From positions 3,008,001 through 3,072,000 of the forward strand of contig NZ_AP021846.1 of the NCBI RefSeq assembly GCF_009176705.1: a stretch of DNA of 64,000 nucleotides, written 5' to 3'. This DNA comes from Pseudoalteromonas sp. A25 (GTDB lineage: Bacteria; Pseudomonadota; Gammaproteobacteria; Enterobacterales; Alteromonadaceae). Made by a program: the position numbers and the translations under genes. Every line of letters begins with the position of its first letter. Position 1 is the stretch's first letter. The notes beneath the pieces were generated by a model. The model was not told the DNA's origin, ran no database searches, and worked only from the letters and a program-made list of their open reading frames with translations. This document shows positions 8,793 to 19,058 of the stretch, one piece after another.

Positions 8793-9723
8793 GAGCACCT
8801 CCTTTCGTACTCGATAACCCATTATTGTTAATATCGTTAAACAAGGTCTCTAAGTCGCGCTTTTCACTGTGCAATGCATACAATGCAAAGCTATTTTCTA
8901 TGAGCGTTTTACTTACGCGACAGGCCACAGTTTTAATTTCTGTTGTGTCTTCCAAATCAAGCTGCCAGTAGTGTTCCGCTCTTTTCGTTGCACCTCTGAT
9001 CCCCTCGATAGCATTAAAAACAGTCTCGTTTTCGCAATTGGTTTCGACAAGTAAATGCTGAGCATTGTTGAGTGCAGTAAGCTTTTCATCAAGCACCAAT
9101 TGTCCAGACTTTAAAATAAGCACGCGATCACAGATTGCATTTACCTCTTGCATGATATGCGTTGATAAAATAACTGTTGCGTGCTTAGCGATATCTTTGA
9201 TGAGCTTACGCATATGCTGCGTTTGCTCAGGGTCTAAGCCATTCGTTGGCTCATCTAAAATCAATAATTTAGGTTTACCTAGAATAGCTTGTGCTACCCC
9301 AACCCGCTGCTTGTATCCACGAGATAAGGTATGAATTGGTGCCAGCAACTTAGCACGAATGTCGGTCGCGGCAATGGCTCTTTTTAACTCACTGCGTTTT
9401 TCGTTACCCGTTAAGCCTTTTAGCGTTGCTGCGTAATCTAAGTACTCTGCAACCGTCATATCGGGATAAACCGGCAAACTTTCAGGTAAATAGCCTAACT
9501 GGCGCTGCAACTGTTTAGGGTTGTCTTTTAGGGTAATGCCATTTAGTGACACACAGCCAGTGTCGGATTCAAGATAACCACTTATCATTTTCATGATGGT
9601 GGTTTTACCCGCTCCGTTATGCCCCAAAAGACCGATGATCTCACCTTGTTTTATTGTAAAACTCACATCATCTACGGCTTTAAAACTGCCATAGCTGCGA
9701 GTTAAGTGACTCACATTAAGCAT
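8782..9723 (-). CDS. ABC transporter ATP-binding protein (GldA-like)
   Basis: The protein has 313 residues. Walker A is GHNGAGKTT, the Q loop lies in GYLPESLPVYPDMTV, the signature is LSRGYKQRVG, Walker B is LLILDEPTNGLDP, and the switch histidine is in STHIMQE. A C-terminal accessory domain (about 220-300) is common in ABC-2 export ATPases. It energises the permease-GldG fusion downstream, and the two genes overlap by 11 bases, which suggests translational coupling. The subunit acts at the cytoplasmic face. Whether the system exports a molecule or works on the envelope is not visible. Confidence 0.92.
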   Translation of the reverse strand: MLNVSHLTRSYGSFKAVDDVSFTIKQGEIIGLLGHNGAGKTTIMKMISGYLESDTGCVSLNGITLKDNPKQLQRQLGYLPESLPVYPDMTVAEYLDYAATLKGLTGNEKRSELKRAIAATDIRAKLLAPIHTLSRGYKQRVGVAQAILGKPKLLILDEPTNGLDPEQTQHMRKLIKDIAKHATVILSTHIMQEVNAICDRVLILKSGQLVLDEKLTALNNAQHLLVETNCENETVFNAIEGIRGATKRAEHYWQLDLEDTTEIKTVACRVSKTLIENSFALYALHSEKRDLETLFNDINNNGLSSTKGGAHAA

Positions 9724-10043
9724 GGTAGTAGTACTCCGTCGATATTAATCCGTAAGCGGGTTATTAAGCGGATTGATGATTGTTTTCTTACTAAAAAATG
9801 GGAAGGTATTCGAAATATACATTGCTTTAATCTCCATTGTTTACGGGAACATCCCCTGCAATAAAGTATTTAACGAAATCTTTTCTTTGATATGGGCAGC
9901 TGGTAAAAGTTCAAGTATCAGCATCATTGTTTTTTGAACATTACACTGTTTTTAAAGTGATAATAATGCCTTGAAAAGCATGATAAAAAACACGAGTTTT
10001 AAGCATCATTGAAAGACTTCATTATCATGTCTAAGCTTATTCA
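9724..10043. other. Intergenic region between divergent genes
   Basis: The 320 bases separate the ABC operon (minus) from the GGDEF/EAL gene (plus). They are AT-rich and should hold both promoters. I see no convincing RNA gene, repeat or riboswitch here. Confidence 0.5.
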
Positions 10044-13000
10044 ATGCCGCATAGAAAATTAAGTATTAGAAAGTTTATGGGATCAGATAAAGACATCACA
10101 ATTGGCTTACTTGCACCTTTAAGCGGTGTCGTTTCCTTATATGGAGAGGAGATCTCAAACGCAGCTAAAATAGCCTGCGATGAAATTAACGAAGCAGGTG
10201 GCATATTGGGCAAAAAGCTCAAATTAGTCATTGCAGATGACGGCAGTGTTCCGCAAACAGCAGTGCCAGCTGCAAAACAACTTGTGCATGACCATCATTG
10301 CGATGCAATTATAGGTAATCTACTCTCAAGCTCACGCATCGCCGTCAACCTTGACGTCGCTGAAGTGGAAAAAATCCCTTATCTGAGCTTCTCATTTTAT
10401 GAGGGGTCAATAAAAGGGCGTTATTTTTTCTCTTTTGCTGCGTTACCTAATCAACAAATCGACAAAATGATCCCTTATATGGCCGAACGTTATGGCATGA
10501 AGTTCTTCTTTGCGGGTGCCAATTATGAATGGCCTAGAGGCTCTATTGATGCAGCTAAACATGCACTGGCAAAAATTGGTGGAGAAATTGTTGGCGAAGA
10601 GTATCTACAACAAGGAGCAACTGACTTTCGTAGCATGCTTTATAGGCTTTACACCTCTGGTGCCGATGTTTTTGTGCCCTACTTTGCAGGTACCGATCAG
10701 GTAAACTTATTAACACAGTTTTGTGAAATGAAGTTAAAGGATCGCATGGCAGTGGTTATGGGTCACTTTGATGAGGTAATGGCTGCCTCTATGCCCAATA
10801 ATATCAAAACCGGCTTTTATTCAAGTAATACCTATTTCATGTCTGTCCCTACAAAAGAAAATAAACATTACTTAGAGCGATTAAGCACCCTTGAGTCTGT
10901 CAATGGGCTATTGCCAAATGGCAATGGTGGATTAACAAATTTTGGCGAAGGGACGTATTTATGCGTAAAAGCATTTGCCCAAGCAGTTAAACAGGCAAAC
11001 TCACTTAATACTGATGCCATCATTTCGGCACTAGAAAACGTCGAAGTACAGAGCCCACAAGGCCATGTAAAAATGGACCCAAAAACTCACCACGCTTACG
11101 TCAATAATTACCTAAGCAAATGTAATCAATCAGGTGAATTTGAAATTGTAGAGTCTTTTGGGCTAATTGAGCCGCTTATTCCCCCTAGATACAAACATCA
11201 TTACGAACAATCGGAGTTCGACGAATTTACATCAAATGAAGAGCCCAAGTTAAATATTGCAAGTTGGCAACTCATTAAAATATTCTCGTATGACGAAGTG
11301 TGGAGCGGTATTGAACAGCAAAAGACGGTGTGTGATCTACCTGAATATATTCGCACCAGTTTGACAATAGATAAGGCCTCATTTAAAGAGCATTTTTACA
11401 ATAAAGAACCGATGTTCATGATGGGCAACTCTACTGATGGTTACCAGTTTAGAGTTAAAGTTATCCCATTAGAGGGAAATGACAAGTCAAATTTAGCTAT
11501 CTATGAGTCAAAAGGTGACTATACACCACAACTATCAGATCAAATACTTGCAAATGCAGACGTAGCAGTAATAGCAACCGACGAAACAGGCCATGTTATC
11601 GTAGCTAACGAATCATCTACGACTTTGTTTGGCTACGTTATAGAGGAGCTAATAGGTTTACATATCATACATTTAATACCTCCTCGCTTTAGAGAAAAAC
11701 ACAACTCGTACTTTAAGCAGTTTTTGCAGGCCAAAGATACACAAAGAAAAATGGGGAGCCGCCAACAAATCTATGGCTATCGAAAAGATGGCTCTGAATT
11801 TCCAGCAACAGCCTCAATTGCAAAAACTAGCACTGGAGGCTCTCATGTACTAACCGTTACCATCGTTGATATTTCAGAGCAAAAAGAACAGCATGAACAG
11901 TTAGAGTGGCAAGCCAACCACGACTCTTTAACGCATTTACCCAATCGTTCACTGTTTCACCGCAGGCTTTCCAGTGCTTTGCGCCGCTCAGCAACGGCTA
12001 ACTCCAAAGTGGCATTACTGTTTATCGACTTAGACCATTTTAAGTCAATCAACGATATTTTTGGTCATGACTTTGGCGATATGCTGTTAGTATCGGTTTC
12101 GAACCGATTGTTAGAAACCATCAACCCAGGAGACACCCTCTCTCGCTTTGGTGGGGATGAATTTGTCGTGTTGTGTGATAACGTCGCTGATCCTGAGGAA
12201 ATCGAGACGCTCGCCCAAAAAATTAACCGCAGACTGAAGCAGCCTTTTACGGTACTAGACCAGATTGTCTATTTAAGTTGTAGTATTGGCTTTTCACTCG
12301 GTTTTGGCTCCAGTGACAGCGCAAATACTTTGGTTAGAAAAGCCGACACTGCTATGTATGAAGCAAAAGACAAGGGGCGAGATGCCATTTTAGGATACAA
12401 TCCGCAGCTTGATTCACAAATGAAAAACAAGTTCGATATTGCGCATGATTTAAGGCAAGCAATCAATGATGACACCTTTTCACTCGTGATACAGCCAATT
12501 GTTGATTTATCGTGCAATAAGGTTGTTGCGGGGGAGGTATTACTGCGCTGCACGACACCACAAGGGAGCATATCACCTGAAATTTTTATACCGGTTGCAG
12601 AGTCGATTGGTTTAATTAATATTATTGGACAGTGGGTAATAAACAACGCCTTTCAAGCGTTGAGCAAGATCTCCAACCATATTGAGTCTGGTCAATTAAA
12701 ATATATTTCAATCAACATCTCCAACAACCAGCTTTGCCAACCAGAGTTTATTGAGCTTATGACCTCAGAGTTAAGAAAATACACGATTAATCCTCAGCAT
12801 ATTTTGCTTGAAATAACTGAGACATCCATCATGAAAAATGAAGCTCATGTGAAACTAGTTTTAGCAGAGCTTGCCAGTATCGGCTTTAAAATTGCTATTG
12901 ATGATTTTGGGACTGGATATACTTGCTTTAATCAGTTACTTGAGCTGCCAATAAATTGCCTAAAAATTGACAAAACATTTGTGGACAAAATAGAAACAGA

Positions 13001-13232
13001 TGAGAAAAGTCCTATACTCATACATACTATCAGCAGTTTAGCCAACTTCTTAGGCTTTGACGTAATAACAGAAGGCGTAGAGACAAAAGAGCAGTTAAAA
13101 ACACTGCAATATTTAGGGTGCTACCGGATCCAAGGTTTCCTCTTTTACAAGCCTATGTCCTTTCAAGAGTTTGATGCATTACTTAACACTGGTGAGTCAA
13201 CCAACATTAACTTTAATGTCTCTAAAGACTAA
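10044..13232 (+). CDS. Cytosolic ligand-binding/PAS/GGDEF/EAL protein
   Basis: The protein has 1062 residues. Residues about 17-385 resemble type I periplasmic binding proteins of the AmiC/urea-amide group (ITIGLLAPLSGVVSLYGEE, with FAGANYEWPRGS), but there is no signal peptide and no membrane span, so the domain should be cytosolic. A PAS domain (about 500-610), a GGDEF domain with intact RFGGDEF (near 703) and an EAL domain follow. EAL reads EVL (near 831) but keeps the other metal and catalytic residues (NIS, EITET, DDFGTGY, KIDK, EGVET). The inhibitory RxxD site is replaced by NPGD. It probably makes or degrades c-di-GMP in response to a small ligand, possibly an amide. Net direction is not predictable. 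Confidence 0.85.
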   Translation: MPHRKLSIRKFMGSDKDITIGLLAPLSGVVSLYGEEISNAAKIACDEINEAGGILGKKLKLVIADDGSVPQTAVPAAKQLVHDHHCDAIIGNLLSSSRIAVNLDVAEVEKIPYLSFSFYEGSIKGRYFFSFAALPNQQIDKMIPYMAERYGMKFFFAGANYEWPRGSIDAAKHALAKIGGEIVGEEYLQQGATDFRSMLYRLYTSGADVFVPYFAGTDQVNLLTQFCEMKLKDRMAVVMGHFDEVMAASMPNNIKTGFYSSNTYFMSVPTKENKHYLERLSTLESVNGLLPNGNGGLTNFGEGTYLCVKAFAQAVKQANSLNTDAIISALENVEVQSPQGHVKMDPKTHHAYVNNYLSKCNQSGEFEIVESFGLIEPLIPPRYKHHYEQSEFDEFTSNEEPKLNIASWQLIKIFSYDEVWSGIEQQKTVCDLPEYIRTSLTIDKASFKEHFYNKEPMFMMGNSTDGYQFRVKVIPLEGNDKSNLAIYESKGDYTPQLSDQILANADVAVIATDETGHVIVANESSTTLFGYVIEELIGLHIIHLIPPRFREKHNSYFKQFLQAKDTQRKMGSRQQIYGYRKDGSEFPATASIAKTSTGGSHVLTVTIVDISEQKEQHEQLEWQANHDSLTHLPNRSLFHRRLSSALRRSATANSKVALLFIDLDHFKSINDIFGHDFGDMLLVSVSNRLLETINPGDTLSRFGGDEFVVLCDNVADPEEIETLAQKINRRLKQPFTVLDQIVYLSCSIGFSLGFGSSDSANTLVRKADTAMYEAKDKGRDAILGYNPQLDSQMKNKFDIAHDLRQAINDDTFSLVIQPIVDLSCNKVVAGEVLLRCTTPQGSISPEIFIPVAESIGLINIIGQWVINNAFQALSKISNHIESGQLKYISINISNNQLCQPEFIELMTSELRKYTINPQHILLEITETSIMKNEAHVKLVLAELASIGFKIAIDDFGTGYTCFNQLLELPINCLKIDKTFVDKIETDEKSPILIHTISSLANFLGFDVITEGVETKEQLKTLQYLGCYRIQGFLFYKPMSFQEFDALLNTGESTNINFNVSKD

Positions 13233-13416
13233 TTAACCATAACCGGACAAGCGTCATACTACATTACTACATAGCTTGGCTTTGCAATGGATTGATATAA
13301 TGCGCTTTGTCATATCCATTATCCCAACTTCAGGTTAACTAAATTATTTTTTGTTGCTTTAAACCTTTCTGGGCATAAACGCGTCTCAATAATAAAAATA
13401 CAAAGGACTAAACTCA

Positions 13417-14760
13417 ATGCGTTTAATTGCTGCATATTGCACCATACTGCTGCTTAATTTTGCTCTGATAAACAACTCACTCGCATCAAATGCCGCTTCT
13501 GAGCCATTTCAGCATCACTTATCAACAGCTCAAGCCATAGAAGACATTGATCAATGGTTTAATTGGCTACATCAAACACACCCTGACCTATCTCACAGTA
13601 TTGCAGACATTGATAAGTTTTATGAAAAAGTCGCGCAAATCAAAACAACGATAAATGAACCACTTACAGCTATGCAGCTATGGCAAAAAATGGCACCTCT
13701 CAATGGGATGCTTGCAGATGGGCACCTTAAAGTTGGACATGGCTCATCGTCACAATGGCGCCAATGGATAAACGAAGGCGTAGCGCTATTTCCTTTTGAG
13801 GTAAAGGTTACCCAGGGCAGTTTAATCGTAGAGCGAGAGTTGGCAAAGCAAGTCAGTCAATATACAGGTGCAAAGATAGTGTCGATTAATGGTAAAAGTA
13901 CCGCTGTCATTGTGCGCAAACTCCTTAACAACACCCATGGTGATACCCCTGCTTTTCGTGAACATGTCCTACAAAGCCAATTTAATAGACTGTTCTATAT
14001 GACGTTTGGTCCGCAAAAGAGTTTTACAATTGAACTTGAACATAACCAAAAAATTCATCGTGTAAAGCTCAAGGCACAAGCGGCAATACCTTCAAGCTTA
14101 GCTCAGCAATCTTTTGCCGATGCTTTTAACATTACATATAGCAACACCACAGCCCTACTCACAATCAATACCTTTGCTTGGCACGACTTTCGGCAATTTC
14201 TAGATTATATGGATAACACTTTCAGCGAAATTAAAAAGCGCAAGGTTAATCATTTAATCATAGATATTCGTAATAATGGTGGAGGTAATGACGACATGTG
14301 GATGGCTGGTGTTTTGCGCTATATTGCCGATAAGCCGTATAAACACTTTTCAAGTTATCGCTCAAAAATACTACTCAAATACCGAGACCCTGGGCAGATC
14401 GTTGGTAATGTAGAGCAAGGCGAAAACACCCGTTTAATTCAACCCCAACCTGAGCTGGATAATTTTTACCGTGGTAAAACCTCATTGCTGATTGGCACGG
14501 GTACTTACTCATCTTCAATTGTGTTTGCCAACACTGTACAAGACTATCAATTTGCACAATTAATTGGCACTGCGACAGGCGGGCGAAGCACACAAAGTGG
14601 CGGTATTCAATTTATGTCATTAGCACATAGCCAATTACAAATGATCTCACCACGCTTTTTACTCACCCGCCCAAGTGGTATTAAGCAAATGACGCCTGTT
14701 CAACCTGAGCGCTCACTATCGCAAGCCAACATTCCACAGGCACTGAGCAACCTCTTATAA
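13417..14760 (+). CDS. S41 family peptidase, secreted
   Basis: The protein has 447 residues with a signal peptide (cleavage near SLASNA). The C-terminal half matches the S41 tail-specific protease core: LIIDIRNNGGGNDD, then GTYSSSIVFANTVQD with the likely nucleophile serine near residue 365, and GTATGGRSTQSGG. A clear PDZ domain is not seen. The N-terminal 150 residues are a helical region found in S41-like proteins of marine bacteria. It is probably a periplasmic or extracellular peptidase. It is alone on its strand and ends in a long hairpin shared with the convergent transporter gene. Confidence 0.85.
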   Translation: MRLIAAYCTILLLNFALINNSLASNAASEPFQHHLSTAQAIEDIDQWFNWLHQTHPDLSHSIADIDKFYEKVAQIKTTINEPLTAMQLWQKMAPLNGMLADGHLKVGHGSSSQWRQWINEGVALFPFEVKVTQGSLIVERELAKQVSQYTGAKIVSINGKSTAVIVRKLLNNTHGDTPAFREHVLQSQFNRLFYMTFGPQKSFTIELEHNQKIHRVKLKAQAAIPSSLAQQSFADAFNITYSNTTALLTINTFAWHDFRQFLDYMDNTFSEIKKRKVNHLIIDIRNNGGGNDDMWMAGVLRYIADKPYKHFSSYRSKILLKYRDPGQIVGNVEQGENTRLIQPQPELDNFYRGKTSLLIGTGTYSSSIVFANTVQDYQFAQLIGTATGGRSTQSGGIQFMSLAHSQLQMISPRFLLTRPSGIKQMTPVQPERSLSQANIPQALSNLL

Positions 14761-14772
14761 CGATGATACACC

Positions 14773-14815
14773 TTGTGTCGTGCACAAGCTTTTAAACAGC
14801 TTTTGTACGACACAA
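14773..14815. terminator. Bidirectional hairpin between convergent genes
   Basis: Arms at 14773-14790 and 14798-14815 are nearly complementary over 18 bp with a 7-base loop. They lie between the S41 gene and the EamA gene. There is no long T run, so strength as an intrinsic terminator is uncertain. Confidence 0.6.
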
Positions 14816-14831
14816 CGATCAAAACGTAAAC

Positions 14832-15689
14832 TTAATCAGAGTGAGAGACATCTTGCAGTCGATGATTAAGCCAAAGTGCGACCATAATGATTGCACCACC
14901 GATACTTAGCCTTAAAATATCGGCATCTCGGTTCCAAATTAGTATATTAACAATAATACCAGCAGGAATAAGCATATTATTCATTACAGCCAAAGCGCCC
15001 ACATCAACTTGTGTGGCCCCTTTGTTCCAAGCAAAATAGCCAAGCCCAGAAGCGATCACGCCAAGATACACGAGTATGCCCCACTGAGTTATACTCGTTG
15101 GCAAACGCGTACTATTTCCAAATAAAATATAACAAATAAGCGAAACTATTAATGCGCCTATAAAAAACCAACCAAACACACTGTGTTGTGCAAGTTTGCT
15201 ATCTTGCATGACACGCTTATATGCCACCTGCCCCGTAGCAAAACACAAATTTGCCCCTTGTACCAACAGCATGCCAAAAATAAATTGACCATCAATGCCT
15301 TCATAACGAATAGCGATAGCCCCAATCACCGCCACAAGTGCAACCAACAAAAATCGACCATTAAAATGCCGACTCAAAAAGTCATTTAATAAGGTAATAT
15401 ATAAAGGCGTCATTACTGTAAATAGTAGTACTTCGGGCACACTCAGATACAAAAATGAATGGTAGTAAAAGCCATACATTACCCCCAGTTGAATGGCACC
15501 GATACACATTAACTTAACCACTAACGCTTTATTATTTGGGGGGATTCTCAGCAGTGGAAGAAAAACACAAGCGGCTAAAGCGATACGTGTAAGTACACTA
15601 AACCACGCATCGACTTGGCCAGCCAGATAAACACCTATTAAACTAAACGAAAACGCCCAAACCAAGGTGACGACGATTAAATACAGCAT
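14832..15689 (-). CDS. EamA/DMT-family transporter
   Basis: The protein has 285 residues with about ten hydrophobic segments arranged as two five-span halves, the usual DMT/EamA architecture. Visible family marks are the opening LIVVTLVWAFSFSLIGVYL, PLYITLLNDFLSRHF in the first half, and VYLGVIASGLGYFAWNKG in the second. It is an inner-membrane exporter or importer of small metabolites. The substrate is not predictable. It is transcribed alone, toward the S41 gene. Confidence 0.88.
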   Translation of the reverse strand: MLYLIVVTLVWAFSFSLIGVYLAGQVDAWFSVLTRIALAACVFLPLLRIPPNNKALVVKLMCIGAIQLGVMYGFYYHSFLYLSVPEVLLFTVMTPLYITLLNDFLSRHFNGRFLLVALVAVIGAIAIRYEGIDGQFIFGMLLVQGANLCFATGQVAYKRVMQDSKLAQHSVFGWFFIGALIVSLICYILFGNSTRLPTSITQWGILVYLGVIASGLGYFAWNKGATQVDVGALAVMNNMLIPAGIIVNILIWNRDADILRLSIGGAIIMVALWLNHRLQDVSHSD

Positions 15690-15761
15690 AATACTGCTCT
15701 ACAACGAAAATCAGCATGCTACACAATCTAAGGCTACTACGCCACAGCGGCACATATTATC

Positions 15762-16067
15762 TCATGGCTGTTTTGACTCATTGAGCAACAATTGATGCAA
15801 TGCATCTATTCGTTTATTAACACGGTGACTTTCATAATAGGTGCCAAAGGCGACCAGTACTATCAAAAATAGTAAAAGGTATGCAACAGGCTGCTGCATT
15901 ATCTGCGGGAAAAGCCCAATGATACCAACAACCATAAATATACCGAGCAAGGCACGCAAGAAGTAGCTGATAAGGCTTGGTCTTAATCGTTCAAATTCAG
16001 CTTCTAGTTGATGTATCTTATTCAAACGTAAGTAATCCATGTGCTTGTCAATGTCATCCCTGTTCAT
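15762..16067 (-). CDS. Small two-span membrane protein of unknown function
   Basis: The protein has 101 residues from ATG 16067, preceded by GGAGAG at a suitable distance. An ATG nine codons earlier lacks such a site. It begins with a charged helix (MNRDDIDKHMDYLRLNKIHQL), then two membrane segments (LLGIFMVVGIIGLFP and VAYLLLFLIVLVAFGTYY) and a short helical tail. I do not recognise the family. It lies between the EamA gene and the EAL phosphodiesterase, with gaps above 70 bases on both sides, so it is probably transcribed alone. Confidence 0.6.
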   Translation of the reverse strand: MNRDDIDKHMDYLRLNKIHQLEAEFERLRPSLISYFLRALLGIFMVVGIIGLFPQIMQQPVAYLLLFLIVLVAFGTYYESHRVNKRIDALHQLLLNESKQP

Positions 16068-16214
16068 ATTCTCTCCTAAATAAATATTCGACACTATAAT
16101 GCCTCACTTATAGCCCCAGCGTTAGCGGCTTGCCATTCTACACATCGATAAATCCGTTTCTATAAAAGTTACATTACATTGCTATGCTTATACTATTCAT
16201 TACTGATTAACCGA

Positions 16215-18755
16215 CTATTTTGTCAGCAAATCAAGCCAATCCTGCACTTGTAATGGCCGAGAAAAATAATAACCTTGATATAAGTCACAGCCTGCTTGAG
16301 TTAAAAAATCCAGCTGTTTTTTTGTCTCAACGCCTTCTGCAACACACTCCACCTTGAGGGCACTTGCCATATCTACTATGACTTTCACTATGTTTCCTGC
16401 AGAGTCATTGCCACTTAAAATATCATCTACAAAGTACTTGTCTATTTTTAACTCAGCAATAGGCAGCTCTTTTAAGTAGCTTAAGCTTGAGTATCCCGTG
16501 CCAAAATCATCAATAGAGAAGTTAAAGCCCGATGCTTTAAGCATGTGCATAACTCGTTTAACCAATTTAATATCGGTGACCAAGGTGGTTTCTGTTAGCT
16601 CTAGCATCAGTCGATGCGGTTGCACTTTGTAACGCTCAGTTACAGCTAACAACTTTGCATGAAAGTCATCTGCCATAATTTGCTTAGCACTGATATTGAC
16701 AGCGATGCGAGTATCTATTGAACTTTGCTGTAATTTAGATAACAACTCACAGACTCTCGTTAACATCCAATCACCAATTTTAATGATGGCGTCGCTTTTT
16801 TCTGCCAAAGGAATAAAATCAGAGGGGCTAATTGGGCCCAAGGTTTTTGGCTGCCACCTCACGAGTGCTTCAGAGGCAATGCAGCGACCTTGATTATCAA
16901 ACTGGGGTTGAAGCACTAACATAAGCTCATCCGATTGCTCAATGTTCTCAAGTAAGGCATTAATTTGTTTCATACGCTGATAAGTTATCATCCCTACTTC
17001 ATCAACAAAGTACCTGCCAAATGGTTTACTTTCTTTTGCCTGTAAAATGGCATATTTGAGCGTATCTAAAATAGACTCCAGTGTATTTGTTCGGGTATCA
17101 CAAATACAGCTACCAATTGATCCACTCAGAGCAGTCGTATTCTCGTTTACCTTTACTAAAAAGTTATCTGGGTCAAGTAAGCGCTGTTCAATTTTTAGAT
17201 GATCAAACTCACGAGAGTCAAACTTAGCTTTCGTACTCACATGTAACACAATAAATGCGTTCGCATCATCTTTATAAATATGTGGACCTTCCCCCAAACG
17301 AGAATGCAAGTTATCAGCAATGGTTTTGATAGCTTTATTGCCCTCGTTAAAGCCATATTTTAAATTAAACTCAGACAAGCTATCGATATCAATAATAGCC
17401 GCATAGATAAAACGAGATTGAATACGTCCGCGAGTTAAAATGTCTTTGCATTCTTTTTCAAACCAAAGTTTATTTTTAAGCCCAGTTAGCCCATCCACAA
17501 AGGCCAAGTTATATATCGTGTCTTGCGCTTCGATGCGCTCCGTTATATCTCTAATGATCCCAATAAATTCAATATCATCGGCGTAATCCACCCGGGTTAA
17601 TGACAATTCCATTTGAAATACATCTCCATTTTTTCGTTTAGCCGGAAGTTGACGCCCCACACCAATGATTTTGGCCTTTCCCGTTGTAAGATATTCACTC
17701 ATGTAGTGTTGGTGCTTTGCCGAGTAAGGCGGCGGCATCAGTATACTTACAGGCTGACCTTCCATTTCTTGCTTAGAATAGCCAAAGATTTGTTGTGCAA
17801 CGAGGTTAACATGCAAGATAATACCAGCTTGATTTATCGTCACCACGGCGTCATTTAAATTGTCGAGTATGTTTTTCAATCGTGTGTTTTTGTAGGTAAT
17901 ATCAGCAATAAGTTTATGCTGTTTGGTTACATCTTCTATCGCACCATATACACGTAAAGGTACTCTCTCGGCGTTATATTCAATTTTGCCAGTGGTTTTC
18001 ACCCACTTTTTTTCACCATTAGCAGCCACCAGCTTAAGCTCAACACTGTATGGCAAACCACTTTCAAGGGCATCAGAAAATACCCGTTGAATATGAGCTT
18101 GATCCTCACCATCATAAAAAGAAATCGCCACTTCAGGGGTAAGCGGAGTATCTATAGGCAGACCATATATATCATAGACTTCATCCGACCAAGTGAGCTT
18201 TTGAGCAACAATGTCATATTCCCACCCCCCCGTGTCAGATATAGACCCCATTTCGTGCAGCAACCCTAGCTGTAGCTTTAGCTTAGTTTCGTAAGCGGCA
18301 CGTTCGAACTTCTCTTGCAACAAACTACCAAATAATTGCACAGTATGTTGAAAGTCAAACGCACTGCTCGGTGGGCTGATAAATAAGCCTATCACAAGCA
18401 CAACTTCATCTAAGTTGGCCAACTGCAACGGTATACTGATATAGCGCTCGAATTTTATGCCTTGAGGCGCTATGTCACATAAGAAGCTAAAGCCCGCAGG
18501 GCTGCTGTATACAAGCGTTTCATGGCACATTTTTTTACTGTTAGGTAATTGTGCTAACTCAAATTCAAAGTTTGCACTTTTTTTATTCTTTACAACCGAG
18601 AGCAAAGAGCGTGCGTGCTTTTTATCTTCACTTGTTATAGCAACGAATAATAAATCACAGGCAAACGCTTCACTTATATGAAACAAATGTTTGTATAAAC
18701 TCACGTGGTTAGCATCAACAATATTGATAATTCGGTTATCTACTTTAAATGGCAT
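16215..18755 (-). CDS. PAS-PAS-degenerate GGDEF-EAL phosphodiesterase
   Basis: The protein has 846 residues without membrane spans. A GAF-like N-terminal region (about 1-165) is followed by PAS domains at about 190-290 and 295-410, ending in FIGIIRDITERIEAQ. The GGDEF domain has lost its motif (KDDANAF near 495), so cyclase activity is unlikely. The EAL domain is complete: SEALVRW near 628, VNISAKQ, ELTETTL, DDFGTGYSSL, KIDKYF and EGVETKKQ. It should hydrolyse c-di-GMP in the cytosol, tuned by PAS/GAF input. It is divergent from a protease gene whose leader contains a c-di-GMP aptamer, so a functional link is plausible. Confidence 0.88.
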   Translation of the reverse strand: MPFKVDNRIINIVDANHVSLYKHLFHISEAFACDLLFVAITSEDKKHARSLLSVVKNKKSANFEFELAQLPNSKKMCHETLVYSSPAGFSFLCDIAPQGIKFERYISIPLQLANLDEVVLVIGLFISPPSSAFDFQHTVQLFGSLLQEKFERAAYETKLKLQLGLLHEMGSISDTGGWEYDIVAQKLTWSDEVYDIYGLPIDTPLTPEVAISFYDGEDQAHIQRVFSDALESGLPYSVELKLVAANGEKKWVKTTGKIEYNAERVPLRVYGAIEDVTKQHKLIADITYKNTRLKNILDNLNDAVVTINQAGIILHVNLVAQQIFGYSKQEMEGQPVSILMPPPYSAKHQHYMSEYLTTGKAKIIGVGRQLPAKRKNGDVFQMELSLTRVDYADDIEFIGIIRDITERIEAQDTIYNLAFVDGLTGLKNKLWFEKECKDILTRGRIQSRFIYAAIIDIDSLSEFNLKYGFNEGNKAIKTIADNLHSRLGEGPHIYKDDANAFIVLHVSTKAKFDSREFDHLKIEQRLLDPDNFLVKVNENTTALSGSIGSCICDTRTNTLESILDTLKYAILQAKESKPFGRYFVDEVGMITYQRMKQINALLENIEQSDELMLVLQPQFDNQGRCIASEALVRWQPKTLGPISPSDFIPLAEKSDAIIKIGDWMLTRVCELLSKLQQSSIDTRIAVNISAKQIMADDFHAKLLAVTERYKVQPHRLMLELTETTLVTDIKLVKRVMHMLKASGFNFSIDDFGTGYSSLSYLKELPIAELKIDKYFVDDILSGNDSAGNIVKVIVDMASALKVECVAEGVETKKQLDFLTQAGCDLYQGYYFSRPLQVQDWLDLLTK

Positions 18756-19058
18756 TGCGCTGTGTGTCCCTAGTCATGCTCAGCCTCTAATGTGAAGCTC
18801 TGTATAGCTTATTTTAGCTTAAAAAAACAGCTTATTAGAGCATAGGAGAGGGCTTAGGCACTGTCACTAAAATATAAACTAAATATAAACATAACAAATG
18901 TACTGCAAATAACGTATTCGTCATTGCGCTTTAACCTTAACTCACAATAAAGACACGGTATTTTTTGAAAATATTTATCAGCTGTCATGCTCTTATTGCA
19001 CAAAGCTAGAAAATTATTTTACTTTTAGCAATTATTTGTTAGAGTTTTGTTGTCGGTT
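18756..19058. other. Leader/promoter region upstream of the riboswitch
   Basis: About 300 AT-rich bases separate the phosphodiesterase gene from the aptamer. They must contain the promoters of both divergent transcripts. I see no gene or strong hairpin in them. Confidence 0.45.
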
